Shown here piece by piece: positions 30,915-40,429 of a stretch of DNA of 64,000 nt. The notes below the pieces were generated by a model that worked only from the letters and a program-made list of their open reading frames with translations, was not told the DNA's origin and made no database searches. A program made the position numbers and the translations under genes. Every line of letters begins with the position of its first letter. Position 1 is the first letter of the stretch. The DNA lies in assembly GCF_003149535.1 (NCBI RefSeq), contig NZ_QGDB01000006.1, positions 122,481 through 186,480 on the forward strand. The letters are read 5' to 3'. Source of the DNA: Falsochrobactrum shanghaiense (GTDB lineage: Bacteria; Pseudomonadota; Alphaproteobacteria; Rhizobiales; Rhizobiaceae).

Positions 30915-32516
30915 ATGGCACCTCGCGTTCTCGTATCCGACAAATTGTCGCCGACCGCCGTTCAGATTTTCAAGGATCGCGGCGTTGAAGTCGATTATCT
31001 TCCCGATCTTGGCAAGGACAAGGAAAAGCTGCTTGAAGTCATTGGCCAATATGACGGTCTGGCTATTCGCTCTGCTACAAAAGTCACTGAAAAGCTGATT
31101 GCGGCTGCAAAGAACCTCAAGGTTGTAGGCCGCGCCGGTATCGGCGTCGATAATGTCGATATTCCGGCGGCTTCGCGCCGCGGTATCATCGTCATGAATA
31201 CGCCGTTCGGCAATTCGATCACCACTGCCGAACACGCGATTGCGCTGATGTTTGCCGTTGCACGCCAGCTTCCGGAGGCGGATATTTCCACGCGCAACGG
31301 CAAGTGGGAAAAGAACCGCTTCATGGGCGTCGAGATCACCGGCAAGACGCTCGGCATTATCGGCTGCGGCAATATTGGCGCAGTGGTGGCGACGCGCGCC
31401 ATCGGGCTGAAAATGCATGTGGTCGCTTTCGATCCTTTCCTTTCGGAAGGCCGCGCGCAGGAATTGGGCGTGGAGAAGGTCGAACTGGATGAGCTTCTGG
31501 CTCGTGCCGACTTCATTACGCTGCATACGCCGCTGACCGACAAGACGCGCGGCATTATCAATGCGCAAGCTCTTGCCAGGACCAAAAAAGGCGTTCGCAT
31601 CATCAATTGCGCGCGTGGCGGCCTGATCGTCGAAAAGGATCTGGTCGAGGCGCTTAAATCGGGTCATGTCGCGGGTGCCGGTATCGACGTGTTTGAAACG
31701 GAGCCTGCAACCGAGAACGAGCTTTTTGCGCTGCCCAATGTCGTTTGCACGCCGCATCTTGGCGCATCGACTTCCGAAGCACAGGAAAATGTTGCGCTTC
31801 AGGTGGCCGAACAAATGTCGGATTATCTGGTGAAGGGCGCGGTCACCAATGCGATCAACATGCCTTCGATCACGGCGGAGGAAGCGCCGCGCCTCAAGCC
31901 ATTCGTGAAGCTTGCCGAAGTGCTCGGCGCCTTTGTCGGGCAGGTGACGGACGAGCCTATTCAGGAAGTGGAAGTGCTGTTCGACGGTTCGACGGCTGGC
32001 ATGAATACGCGCGCGCTGGTCAGTGCTGCATTGGCGGGGCTTATCCGCCCACAAGTCGCCGATGTGAACATGGTTTCCGCGCCGATCATGGTGAAAGAGC
32101 GCGGTATTATCGTCTCTGAAGTCAAGCGCGACAAGTCGGGCATTTTCGACGGCTATATCAAGCTTTCGGTCAAGACGACGAAACGCGAGCGGGCCGTTGC
32201 CGGCACCTGTTTTTCGGACGGCAAGGCGCGTTTCATCCAGATCAAGGGCATCAATCTGGACGCAGAAGTCGGCCCGAACATGCTCTATGTGACCAATGTC
32301 GACATTCCGGGCATGATCGGCCTGCTTGGCACCATCTGCGGCAAGCATAATATCAATATCGCCAATTTCGCTCTGGGACGTAACCATCCGGGCGGCGATG
32401 CGATTGCCATGCTCTATGTCGATGAGAAGGTCCCGCAAGCGGCCCTCGATGAGCTGACGGCGCAGGAAGCCATCCGGGCAGCACGGCCGCTGGAGTTCAA
32501 TATCGAGGAAGCCTGA
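30915..32516 (+). CDS. serA: D-3-phosphoglycerate dehydrogenase SerA
   Basis: This 533-residue (long-type) enzyme has the NAD fold GIIGCGNIGAVVATRA and catalytic Arg/Glu/His regions (NCARGGLIVEKDL, TPHLGASTSEAQENV). An intervening domain follows, then a C-terminal ACT domain (about 460-533, MLYVTNVDIPGMIGLLGTI) of the type that senses serine. It commits 3-phosphoglycerate to serine synthesis. GGAGG lies six bases before the ATG. Confidence 0.96.
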   Translation: MAPRVLVSDKLSPTAVQIFKDRGVEVDYLPDLGKDKEKLLEVIGQYDGLAIRSATKVTEKLIAAAKNLKVVGRAGIGVDNVDIPAASRRGIIVMNTPFGNSITTAEHAIALMFAVARQLPEADISTRNGKWEKNRFMGVEITGKTLGIIGCGNIGAVVATRAIGLKMHVVAFDPFLSEGRAQELGVEKVELDELLARADFITLHTPLTDKTRGIINAQALARTKKGVRIINCARGGLIVEKDLVEALKSGHVAGAGIDVFETEPATENELFALPNVVCTPHLGASTSEAQENVALQVAEQMSDYLVKGAVTNAINMPSITAEEAPRLKPFVKLAEVLGAFVGQVTDEPIQEVEVLFDGSTAGMNTRALVSAALAGLIRPQVADVNMVSAPIMVKERGIIVSEVKRDKSGIFDGYIKLSVKTTKRERAVAGTCFSDGKARFIQIKGINLDAEVGPNMLYVTNVDIPGMIGLLGTICGKHNINIANFALGRNHPGGDAIAMLYVDEKVPQAALDELTAQEAIRAARPLEFNIEEA

Positions 32517-32521
32517 ACACT

Positions 32522-33031
32522 ATGGCAGAAGAAACCGGACAGCCGCAATGGCGACATATGCGCAAGCAGGACATCGCGCCTGTAACGATCATTGCCAATA
32601 TTGTTCATTCCGATTTCTTTGAGGATGAGGCGGTCTTCCGGGACCGCTTCACGCTTTATCCGGGCGGTTGTTTCGTTCTGGCGCAGGATGATGAAATCAT
32701 CGGCTATGCAATAAGCCATCCCTGGATGCTCGATACGGTGCCAGCGCTCAATTGTGTTCTTGGCGCATTGCCGCAGGATGCTAGCACCTATTATATCCAC
32801 GACATTGCGCTTTTGCCGCAGGCGCGCTCGGGCGGGCAAGCTTCGCGCGGGATCGATCTGATCGCCGCTCAGGCCGAACATGACGGTTTTGCCACCATGG
32901 CGCTGGTTGCCGTCAACGGCTCGCAGGGGTTCTGGGAGAAAAAAGGCTTCATTGCGCGCGATCTGCCGGAACTGGCAGAAAAGCTCAGAACCTATTCAGA
33001 GGATGCGCTCTATATGGTGCGCGCGGGATGA
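32522..33031 (+). CDS. GNAT-family N-acetyltransferase
   Basis: This 169-residue protein has an N-terminal half typical of GNAT folds and the acetyl-CoA loop region IHDIALLPQARSGGQASRGID. The C-terminal strand pair is AVNGSQGFWEKKGF. The usual R-x-x-G-x-G/A reads QARSGGQA. It starts only five bases after the serA stop, so it is likely co-transcribed. Substrate unknown. Confidence 0.85.
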   Translation: MAEETGQPQWRHMRKQDIAPVTIIANIVHSDFFEDEAVFRDRFTLYPGGCFVLAQDDEIIGYAISHPWMLDTVPALNCVLGALPQDASTYYIHDIALLPQARSGGQASRGIDLIAAQAEHDGFATMALVAVNGSQGFWEKKGFIARDLPELAEKLRTYSEDALYMVRAG

Positions 33032-33193
33032 AATTTTTCGGGTTAATTGCATGTTTAGCGCATGAAAGAGTCGCACAAGCAGGATTCAATCTGTATAGAG
33101 ACGAGGGATCAGCACCCCGCTTCCTGATGACGGGCTGCTTGCGATCCTTTGGTTAGTTAAAGCGGCGGAATGCCGGACCGAGGAGTTTTCTCA

Positions 33194-34483
33194 ATGGCGA
33201 ATGTGGTTGTCGTCGGGTCGCAATGGGGCGACGAAGGCAAGGGAAAGATCGTGGACTGGCTGTCCGAGCGCGCGGATGTGATCGTGCGCTATCAGGGCGG
33301 CCATAATGCGGGTCATACGCTTGTCATCGATGGTGTCAGCTACAAGCTTTCGCTGCTGCCTTCCGGCCTCGTGCGTGGAAAGCTGAGCGTGATCGGCAAT
33401 GGTGTCGTCGTCGATCCGCATCATTTCGTGGCGGAAATCGAGAAACTGCGCGGACAAGGCGTCGAGATCACGCCCGATGTGCTGCGCGTCGCCGAAAATG
33501 CGCCATTGATTCTCTCTCTGCATCGCGAACTCGATGCCATGCGCGAAGGCTCCACGAGCGGTCTCAAGATCGGCACGACCAAGCGCGGCATCGGCCCGGC
33601 TTACGAAGACAAGGTGGGTCGCCGCGCCATTCGCGTGATCGACCTGACGGAACCCGACACTCTTGCGCCGAAAGTCGAGCGCCTGCTGACCCATCACAAT
33701 CTGCTGCGGCGCGGCATGGGTCTTGAGGAAATCGCGGTTGAAACGATTCTCGAAGAGCTGACTTCGGTTGCCGACCAGATTCTGCCCTATATCGATCAGG
33801 TCTGGCGGGTTCTCGACGAACGCCGCAAGGCGGGCGACCGTATCCTGTTTGAAGGCGCGCAAGGCGCGTTGCTCGACAATGACCACGGCACCTATCCGTT
33901 CGTCACCTCATCGAATACGGTTGCCGGTCAGGCTGCTGCGGGTTCCGGTCTTGGCCCGACGGCCATCGGCTATGTGCTCGGCATCACCAAAGCCTATACC
34001 ACCCGCGTGGGCGAGGGTCCGTTCCCGACCGAGCTTGATGACGAGATCGGCGAATTCCTCGGCACCAAGGGCCATGAGTTCGGCGTGGTAACGGGCCGCA
34101 AGCGTCGCTGCGGCTGGTTTGATGCCGTGATCGTGCGTCAGACCGTTCGCACCTCCGGGATTACCGGCATTGCACTGACCAAGCTTGACGTTCTCGACGG
34201 GCTGGACGAGATCAAGATTTGCGTAGCCTATGAACTCGACGGCAAGCGCATCGACTATCTGCCGTCTTCCATGGGCGCACAGGCACGCGTCAAGCCGATC
34301 TATGAAACGCTTCCCGGCTGGTCTGAAACGACCGCAGGCGCGCGTTCGTGGAACGATCTGCCGGCGCAGGCCGTCAAATATGTCCGTCATATCGAAGAAC
34401 TGATCGGTGCGCCGGTGGCCATGCTTTCGACCAGTCCGGAGCGCGACGATACTATTCTTGTAACCGATCCGTTCCAGGATTGA
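33194..34483 (+). CDS. purA: Adenylosuccinate synthetase PurA
   Basis: This 429-residue protein begins [20 protein letters not shown], with the GTP P-loop GDEGKGK. The IMP-binding loop and [13 protein letters not shown] follow. It joins IMP and aspartate to make adenylosuccinate. GAGGAG lies upstream of the ATG at 33194; an upstream in-frame start at 33170 is not supported by family alignment. A long hairpin follows the gene. Confidence 0.97.
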   Translation: MANVVVVGSQWGDEGKGKIVDWLSERADVIVRYQGGHNAGHTLVIDGVSYKLSLLPSGLVRGKLSVIGNGVVVDPHHFVAEIEKLRGQGVEITPDVLRVAENAPLILSLHRELDAMREGSTSGLKIGTTKRGIGPAYEDKVGRRAIRVIDLTEPDTLAPKVERLLTHHNLLRRGMGLEEIAVETILEELTSVADQILPYIDQVWRVLDERRKAGDRILFEGAQGALLDNDHGTYPFVTSSNTVAGQAAAGSGLGPTAIGYVLGITKAYTTRVGEGPFPTELDDEIGEFLGTKGHEFGVVTGRKRRCGWFDAVIVRQTVRTSGITGIALTKLDVLDGLDEIKICVAYELDGKRIDYLPSSMGAQARVKPIYETLPGWSETTAGARSWNDLPAQAVKYVRHIEELIGAPVAMLSTSPERDDTILVTDPFQD

Positions 34484-34494
34484 TGCAGTTTAAA

Positions 34495-34527
34495 ATATAC
34501 GGCTGGCAAGGCCCGCCAGCCGTATAT
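34495..34527 (+). terminator. Long hairpin after purA
   Basis: Perfect 13-bp stem (ATATACGGCTGGC with GCCAGCCGTATAT) and a 7-nt loop, about 10 bases after the stop. The T run is weak, so it may act as a terminator or an RNA-stabilising end. Confidence 0.7.
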
Positions 34528-34660
34528 GGGGCCGTCTCATTTTGTCGATCTGTCTGAAAGGCTTCACTTAATCATGGCCTCGGGCTTTGCTTTCCCTTGA
34601 TTATTGTGATTATTGAGGCATTTATTGCATCTCGTACTCGCGGAAACTGGGTAAGGCGGC

Positions 34661-36064
34661 ATGGCAGATTTTGTAGCAGTTCTGAAAAAGACGATCGACG
34701 CGCAGGCTGATAAATCGCCTGAACTGCGCCAGCGCGTCTATGCGAAGGCGCGGGCGACGATCGAGCAAAAGCTTGTAACGGCAAATGCCTCGCAGGCAGT
34801 CGCCATGCGGCAGCGCAAACTTCTCGAAGATGCCATTGAAGAGGTCGAAGCCTCTTATGCACCGCCGCCCCCGGTGGTCGAAGAGCCTGTGGATGATCCG
34901 CTCGAAGATTTTCTGCAAGAGACGAGCCATATTTCGCAGTCCTATTCCCGCAGCCGGAATGAAGAAGCCGCAGCCGAGCCGCCCGTCGCATCACCGGATA
35001 AGAATGATGTGCGGGAAAACGGCACGCCTTCGGCTTCTGCCCGTCAGGATGACGAATGGGCGGTGGAACGTGAGCATGAAGGCAGGGCGGAGAACGGGTT
35101 TTCGCACCGTGCCGAATATGCCGATTCCGATGTTTCGGATGAAAAACGCTCTTACAAGGGGCTGATCGCCGCGCTTGTAGGCGTCCTGCTGCTTGGTGGC
35201 ATCGGCTATGGCGTCTGGGCCAACAAGGATGAATTGCAGGAATTTGCGTCGAGCATCGGGCGCAGCGATGCGCCTGAGAGCGGTGCGGAGACGCAGACTG
35301 GCGCAGAAACGCCAGCTTCGGAACCGGCAACGGGCACAGAGGAAACGCCGCAGGCACCCGATGCGGAGCAGAAGCTGACGCAGCGTCTTATGCCGGATGG
35401 CAGCGAGGTCGATGAAGGGCCGGCCGATGGTGCCGCCCAAATAGGCGAGGGCACGTCGACGACGGCGTCGACGCCAAACGCGGGACAGACAAACAGCGAA
35501 AACCAGTCGCAAGCCGGACAGGCGATAGCCGTCGGGCAGCAGGCGCTTCTTTATGAAGAACGCGGCGGCACGGAAAGCGGCTCGGTCGAACGGGGTAATG
35601 TCGTCTGGTCGGTGATCGAGGAAAGCCCCAATGAGGGTGAACCGACCGAGCCTGCGATTCGCGGCAATATCACTATGCCCGACAGCAAGCTCGAGCTGAA
35701 ACTGACGATTCGCAAGAATTCGGACCAGTCCATTCCCGCCAGCCACCTGATTGAAATGGTCTTTACCGTGCCGGAAGGTTTTCCGGGCGGCGTGATCGAT
35801 AATGTGCAGCGCATTACATTCAAGGACACGGAACAGGCGGCGGGCAATCCGCTTATTGCCGTGCCTTCCAAGATTGCGGATAATTTCTTTATCATCTGGC
35901 TCAATGATGCGCGCACGGCACAGGACACCAATCTTTCCTTGATGCGGCGCCTGCAATGGATCGATATTCCGGTTTCCTACCGCAATGGCCGCCGCGCCTT
36001 GATCAGTCTTGAAAAGGGCATTCCGGGCGAGAAAGTCTTTAATGACGTTCTGGGTGCAAGCTAA
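34661..36064 (+). CDS. Uncharacterised single-pass membrane protein
   Basis: This 467-residue protein has an N-terminal helical domain (about 1-65, LKKTIDAQADKSPELRQRVY) and an acidic, Pro-rich linker. One membrane segment lies at about 168-186 (GLIAALVGVLLLGGIGYGVW). A second low-complexity Glu/Thr/Ala linker follows (about 200-300), then a well-folded C-terminal domain (about 300-467). The layout resembles bitopic scaffold proteins with a periplasmic C-domain. I recognise no named family. Confidence 0.8.
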   Translation: MADFVAVLKKTIDAQADKSPELRQRVYAKARATIEQKLVTANASQAVAMRQRKLLEDAIEEVEASYAPPPPVVEEPVDDPLEDFLQETSHISQSYSRSRNEEAAAEPPVASPDKNDVRENGTPSASARQDDEWAVEREHEGRAENGFSHRAEYADSDVSDEKRSYKGLIAALVGVLLLGGIGYGVWANKDELQEFASSIGRSDAPESGAETQTGAETPASEPATGTEETPQAPDAEQKLTQRLMPDGSEVDEGPADGAAQIGEGTSTTASTPNAGQTNSENQSQAGQAIAVGQQALLYEERGGTESGSVERGNVVWSVIEESPNEGEPTEPAIRGNITMPDSKLELKLTIRKNSDQSIPASHLIEMVFTVPEGFPGGVIDNVQRITFKDTEQAAGNPLIAVPSKIADNFFIIWLNDARTAQDTNLSLMRRLQWIDIPVSYRNGRRALISLEKGIPGEKVFNDVLGAS

Positions 36065-36065
36065 A

Positions 36066-36120
36066 GCATGTCGCCCGAAAGTGGGAACCGGTTTCGGGAT
36101 AAGGACATGCGTTAAAACAA
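36066..36120. repeat. Palindromic intergenic repeat, copy 1
   Basis: Outer arms GCATGTC/GACATGC and inner arms CCCGAAA/TTTCGGG form a long imperfect hairpin, followed by GTTAAAACAA. This kind of element recurs widely in Brucella/Ochrobactrum intergenic DNA (from memory). It begins right after the membrane protein gene. Confidence 0.7.
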
Positions 36121-36164
36121 CAACTTAAAGCGTAGGGAGCGAATCTGAAAGATCGCGACCCAGA

Positions 36165-36219
36165 GCATTTCCAGCAAAAGTGTGAAACAGTTTTGCGTCC
36201 GGATAATGCGTGAAAACAA
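36165..36219. repeat. Palindromic intergenic repeat, copy 2 (diverged)
   Basis: It aligns along its length with copy 1: the outer arm starts GCAT and ends ATGC, the inner arms are GCAAAA/TTTTGC, and the tail is GTGAAAACAA. Arm bases changed on both sides while pairing was kept, which suggests that the structure itself is maintained. Confidence 0.65.
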
Positions 36220-36299
36220 ATAGATAGAGCGGTTCCTGTTTAGACAGAGACAGAATCCTCGGAACAACTTCAAATCTTTGTTTTTATCGCATATCCGAC

Positions 36300-36327
36300 A
36301 AAAAGGCCGCGCGTAGCGGCCTTTTTT
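36300..36327 (-). terminator. Terminator of rpoH
   Basis: Stem AAAAGGCCGC/GCGGCCTTTT with a 5-nt loop, and an A run on the plus strand giving a T run on the minus strand. It lies 22 bases past the rpoH stop. Confidence 0.85.
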
Positions 36328-36349
36328 AAGAACAGCAGATTGTTGCAGA

Positions 36350-37258
36350 TCAGGCGTGAGCCTCAATAGGCGTGAGTGCCTTTTGCTGCTTGAGCGCCGC
36401 AGCCTGAACGGCGGCCTGGACCTTCTCGAAAGCCCGCACTTCGATCTGGCGCACACGCTCGCGGCTGATGCCGAATTCGCCGGAAAGGTCTTCCAGCGTT
36501 ATCGGATCTTCGGACAGGCGCCGCGCCCGGAAAATGCGCCGTTCGCGATCATTGAGCGTATCCATTGCCTGTTCCAGCATGGAGCGGCGGTTTTCCAGCT
36601 CGTCCTGCTCGATGAGCGTCTGTTCCTGACTGTCGCTATCGTCAACGAGCCAGTCCTGCCACTCACCGGATTCGCCTTCACTCGCACGCAAGGGCGCGTT
36701 GAGAGAGGCATCGCCCGAAAGGCGGCGGTTCATGGAGACGACTTCATCCTCGCTGACCTGAAGCTTGGTCGCAATCTGCTTGACCTGATCAGGATTGAGG
36801 TCGCCGTCATCCAGCGCCTGAATCTTGCTTTTCATCTTGCGCAGATTGAAGAACAGCCGCTTTTGGTTTGCGGTCGTACCCATCTTCACAAGGCTCCATG
36901 AACGCAGGATATATTCCTGAATCGAAGCCTTGATCCACCACATGGCATAGGTGGCAAGACGGAAGCCGCGTTCCGGCTCAAAACGCTTGACGGCTTGCAT
37001 CAGGCCGACATTGCCTTCGGAAATCACCTCGCCGATCGGCAGGCCGTAACCGCGATAACCCATGGCAATCTTTGCGACGAGGCGAAGATGGCTCGTCACC
37101 AGCTTATGCGCGGCCTTGGGATCGCTATGTTCGTGATAACGCTTCGCCAGCATATATTCTTCCTGCGGCTGAAGCATGGGAAAGCGGCGGATTTCTTCCA
37201 GATAACGTGTGAGTCCACCGTCACCTGTCGTAACGCTTGGGAGATTCATCTGGGCCAT
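36350..37258 (-). CDS. rpoH: Heat-shock sigma factor RpoH (sigma-32)
   Basis: This 302-residue sigma factor has region 2 (EVISEGNVGLMQAVKRFEPERGFRLATYAMWWIKA) and the RpoH box (QKRLFFNLRKMK) that separates it from RpoD/RpoS. Region 4 carries the helix-turn-helix (LEDLSGEFGISRERVRQIE). It directs transcription of chaperone and protease genes. Brucella has two RpoH proteins; I cannot tell which this is. It lies next to rluD on the same strand, as in many Rhizobiales. An ATG nine bases in (MNLPS) is an alternative start. Confidence 0.95.
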   Translation of the reverse strand: MAQMNLPSVTTGDGGLTRYLEEIRRFPMLQPQEEYMLAKRYHEHSDPKAAHKLVTSHLRLVAKIAMGYRGYGLPIGEVISEGNVGLMQAVKRFEPERGFRLATYAMWWIKASIQEYILRSWSLVKMGTTANQKRLFFNLRKMKSKIQALDDGDLNPDQVKQIATKLQVSEDEVVSMNRRLSGDASLNAPLRASEGESGEWQDWLVDDSDSQEQTLIEQDELENRRSMLEQAMDTLNDRERRIFRARRLSEDPITLEDLSGEFGISRERVRQIEVRAFEKVQAAVQAAALKQQKALTPIEAHA

Positions 37259-37517
37259 AAAGCACCCTCCTTCTAAAGATCAGGTTCCCATCTGGCGAAC
37301 CCGTCGCGCCGACTGCCTCCTGCACTTCAGGCGCGAATATCCATATATAAGCATCATTTTGGCGAAAACACGATGCTTTAACTCATGAAACAAACCGTCA
37401 CTATAATGTGAACGCGGCGTGAGCCGCAGATTTTGCTGAAAACGGGGGATCGACTATCAATCCGATGCAATATTTAGACGATCCCATGCGGTTTCGGAGC
37501 CGCTATTATTTACAGTC

Positions 37518-38561
37518 TTATATAGAGTAGTTGCGAAAATTTTCCAGCAGATGCTCCATATCTTCGGGTATTGCCGCCTCAAAGCGCATGACTTCATCCG
37601 TCGCCGGATGCGTAAAAGCCAACAGCCAGGCATGCAGCGCCTGGCGATGAAATCCGCGCACTGCCTCTTGTAGCGGCGCGGGCAACTTGTTGGCCTTTGT
37701 CTTGTAAGCGCTGCCATAATCCATGTCGCCGACAAGCGGATGGCCGATATGGGCCATATGGACACGAATCTGATGGGTGCGGCCTGTTTCAAGGCGGCAT
37801 TCGACCAGAGAGGCGAGGGCTGTGGCGTCGTCGCGCGGTCCGAATTTCTCCAGCGTCGTATAATGGGTAATGGCATGGCGCGCATCGTCGCGTTCTTCAT
37901 GCACGACGGCCTGCTTGGTGCGATCGCGATGCGAGCGTCCCAGAGGGGCATCGATCGTGCCCTGCGGGCGTTCGGTCATCCCCCAGACAAGCGCCAGATA
38001 AGCGCGCTCCAGATTGCCGGTGCGGCCATGATCGGCGAATTGTTCGCTCAGGTGACGGTGCGCACGGTCATTCTTGGCGACGACCAGAACGCCGCTGGTG
38101 TCCTTGTCGAGGCGATGAACAATGCCGGGACGCCTTATTCCGCCGATTCCCGACAAGCTATCGCCACAATGATGTATGAGGGCATTGACCAGCGTTCCAG
38201 TCCAGTTTCCATTGCCGGGATGAACCACAAGTCCTGCGGGCTTGTTGATCACGATGAGATCATCATCCTCGTAAAGAATGTCGAGGGGTATGTTCTCGCC
38301 TTGCGGCTCGGCAGGCTCAGGTTCAGGCAGCACAACGGCAATTCTCATGCCTTCGCGCAGCTTTTGCTTGGCTTCACGGGCCGGTGCGCCATCGAGGGTC
38401 ACATGACCTTCAGCAATCAGGGACTGAACGCGGCTGCGCGAGAGTTCCGGCCCCAATGCTGCGGCCAGCCACTGGTCCAGACGCTTGCCTGCGGCATCGG
38501 TGTCGGTAATTAGCTCTTTCAATCGTGTCTTCCCTTCGCTATCACGCGCAACGCGGCGCAT
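37518..38561 (-). CDS. rluD: RluA/RluD-family 23S rRNA pseudouridine synthase
   Basis: This 347-residue protein has an N-terminal S4 domain (about 20-85). The catalytic domain follows, with HRLDKDTSGVLVVAK (catalytic Asp) and RLETGRTHQIRVHMAHIGHP. It probably makes pseudouridines in helix 69 of 23S rRNA. A TTG about 15 codons in (LKELITD) is a possible alternative start. It diverges from the small membrane protein gene at 38578. Confidence 0.9.
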   Translation of the reverse strand: MRRVARDSEGKTRLKELITDTDAAGKRLDQWLAAALGPELSRSRVQSLIAEGHVTLDGAPAREAKQKLREGMRIAVVLPEPEPAEPQGENIPLDILYEDDDLIVINKPAGLVVHPGNGNWTGTLVNALIHHCGDSLSGIGGIRRPGIVHRLDKDTSGVLVVAKNDRAHRHLSEQFADHGRTGNLERAYLALVWGMTERPQGTIDAPLGRSHRDRTKQAVVHEERDDARHAITHYTTLEKFGPRDDATALASLVECRLETGRTHQIRVHMAHIGHPLVGDMDYGSAYKTKANKLPAPLQEAVRGFHRQALHAWLLAFTHPATDEVMRFEAAIPEDMEHLLENFRNYSI

Positions 38562-38577
38562 GAACCGGAGTTTTTTG

Positions 38578-39057
38578 ATGCAGGATCCCCATTATCCCCG
38601 ATACCAGAATCAGCAGGATTCGGCATATCAGGACTATCAGCAGGGCTATTATCCGGATGAAGTGCCGGAGGCTCCGCTCGATCCCGCGATGGAAAAGGTC
38701 CGCCGCAAGATGATCCGGTTGCTTGCAGTCTCCATCGGCGTCATGCTGATCGGTCTTATGGCTGTGCTTGTCGCCGTTGTCTACAAGATCAATCGTGCGC
38801 CTGATGCAGCGGCGGTCGAAGAAGCCCGTTCAGACATTCCGGGACAGGCTGCGGCGGTTCCTGCGCTGCCGGAACCGGTGAAGCTGGTCGAGTCGCAGAT
38901 CGAACTTGCGCCCGGCACGCGTCTTTTATCGCAAAGCCTGTCGGGCGACCAGCTTTCGCTTGAAACATTGCTGCCGGACGGAGGCACGGAAATCCTCGTT
39001 TATGATCACCGGGAATCGCGCATCATCGGACGCATCAAACTCGGCAATGTCGAATAA
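38578..39057 (+). CDS. Small single-pass membrane protein with periplasmic domain
   Basis: This 159-residue protein has an N-terminal Tyr/Gln-rich cytoplasmic stretch (YPRYQNQQDSAYQDYQQGY) and one membrane segment (about 46-69). A C-terminal domain (about 100-159) has short beta strands (LSLETLLPDGGTEILVYDH). CCGGAG precedes the ATG. It diverges from rluD by 16 bases, so the two share a promoter region. It is typical of conserved Rhizobiales genes of unknown function. Confidence 0.8.
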   Translation: MQDPHYPRYQNQQDSAYQDYQQGYYPDEVPEAPLDPAMEKVRRKMIRLLAVSIGVMLIGLMAVLVAVVYKINRAPDAAAVEEARSDIPGQAAAVPALPEPVKLVESQIELAPGTRLLSQSLSGDQLSLETLLPDGGTEILVYDHRESRIIGRIKLGNVE

Positions 39058-39175
39058 GACGTTCCGCCGCTCGATATAGGCTGCATATTTAATTTGCGCC
39101 CGGCATTGCGCTTTTGACAAATGCCGCTTATATCGACGCTCTGCTTTTGGCATGGCTCAGGCCAGTATGTTGCAA

Positions 39176-39250
39176 GCGCCCATCGTCTAGCGGTCAGGAC
39201 GGCGCCCTCTCACGGCGCAAACAGGGGTTCGATTCCCCTTGGGCGTACCA
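39176..39250 (+). tRNA. tRNA-Glu (anticodon CTC)
   Basis: The 75-base cloverleaf includes an encoded CCA. The acceptor GCGCCCA pairs with TGGGCGT (a G-U pair at the first position). The D arm has AGCGGTCAGGA, the anticodon loop CTCTCAC gives CTC, and the T arm is GGGGTTCGATTCCCC. Confidence 0.96.
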
Positions 39251-39423
39251 ATAATCCATTGCTCTATGGGCTTTCTTGATTTCCTCCGGTATCATTGACC
39301 CTAATCAATGCATTAATTTTTTGGGCACTTAATCATAGCGTCATCGACACGCAATTTGCTTGAGCCGTTTTTACAAGGCTGAGCAAATGTCGATGGTGAG
39401 CGTCTGATTGCTGGAAGGGGATT

Positions 39424-39627
39424 ATGGGCACACGGTTTCAATTGGCATCGATAATAGGTTCGATTGCGTTCATCGTTCTGATTGGTATCGGGTTCATCGT
39501 AATCCTGACAGTACCAGAATTATCCCGAAATCCGGTTTACCCTATGATTTGGGCTGTGGTTATCAGTGCCATTATCACGCCGGTCGCCGGATGGGTTATC
39601 GCATCAAAGATAATCAAGGTGCGATAA
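39424..39627 (+). CDS. Small two-helix membrane protein
   Basis: This 67-residue protein has two hydrophobic helices (about 8-28 and 41-62: GSIAFIVLIGIGFIVIL and MIWAVVISAIITPVAGWVI), the second ending with Lys residues. GGAAGGGG lies seven bases before the ATG. The surrounding DNA is richer in A and T than the core genes. It is not recognised and its function is unknown. The 319 bases that follow (39628-39946) hold no gene I can support. Confidence 0.55.
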   Translation: MGTRFQLASIIGSIAFIVLIGIGFIVILTVPELSRNPVYPMIWAVVISAIITPVAGWVIASKIIKVR

Positions 39628-39946
39628 GGCAAACAGGCGTAGGACTGCATTATGCAATGCGCCGCCGCCAATCGTTCACTGTTTATGGACTAATTTCGGT
39701 GCGGCTGGCTACTCCAGATGAACATCAGGGCTGACACGTCGCCAGTGGCTCGCATGGGGCGATCCCTTGCGACATTTGGTGTGGTCAGCGATGATTCTTT
39801 CACGGTCCTGCCAATTCAGCTTTCCTCTTAATGAATTGCTATCTTATCCGTATGCCTTCCTAATGGCGCTCCTGGCAGCTTTCTTCTTGTCTGCGGCGGC
39901 AACGTAGGTTTGACTGTCCTTGATCGCTGATTGAACGGAGGGTGGC

Positions 39947-40354
39947 ATGAGAGGAATTGCTTTTATAGGATTGAGTATGGTGCTTCTTGCAACGCCGGGT
40001 CTTGCGGCGAGCCCATGTGAGAATGCGCAGGACCAAGTTACCTTGAACCAATGCGCCAACGAAGAATTTGCAGCTGCCGATAAAAAGCTCAACGCCAGCT
40101 ACAGGGAAATTCAAAAGCGCCTGGCGGACGATCCGGACACAAAAAAGCTTCTTGTTGCGGCCCAGCGCGCCTGGATGAAATTCCGGGACGCGGAGTGTGC
40201 ATTCTCTTCTTCCTCAAGCGGTGGCGGAAGCATTCAGCCCATGCTGATTGCAAATTGTCAGGCGCAACTGACGTCAGAGCGCAGCAAACAACTCGATGCC
40301 TATCTGAAATGCCCTGAGGGCGATATGTCCTGTCCGGTTCCTGCCGCCGACTGA
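39947..40354 (+). CDS. Secreted DUF1311/LprI-type protein
   Basis: This 135-residue protein has a signal peptide (ending LAA, about residue 21). The mature part matches the LprI/DUF1311 pattern: CENAQDQVTLNQCANEEFAAADKKLNASY, then AWMKFRDAECAF, and late cysteines (NCQAQL, KCPEGDMSCP). Some members of this family inhibit lysozyme in the periplasm. Six cysteines suggest disulfides. GGAGGGTGGC precedes the start. Confidence 0.82.
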   Translation: MRGIAFIGLSMVLLATPGLAASPCENAQDQVTLNQCANEEFAAADKKLNASYREIQKRLADDPDTKKLLVAAQRAWMKFRDAECAFSSSSSGGGSIQPMLIANCQAQLTSERSKQLDAYLKCPEGDMSCPVPAAD

Positions 40355-40429
40355 GCAAGTATCTCTGCGCTTGCTATTTTACAGAAGTTAGTATTTCATC
40401 TCATTGTCGCAAATGAGAGGGAGGAACTC

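Noticed and set aside
30834..32438. 534-codon open frame on the minus strand opposite serA
   Set aside because: serA is a clear full-length match. The opposite frame looks like a composition shadow.
39844..39945. 34-codon minus-strand frame, Lys/Ala-rich, overlapping the DUF1311 start
   Set aside because: It has no start signal and no recognisable family. It may be a worn remnant but cannot be supported.
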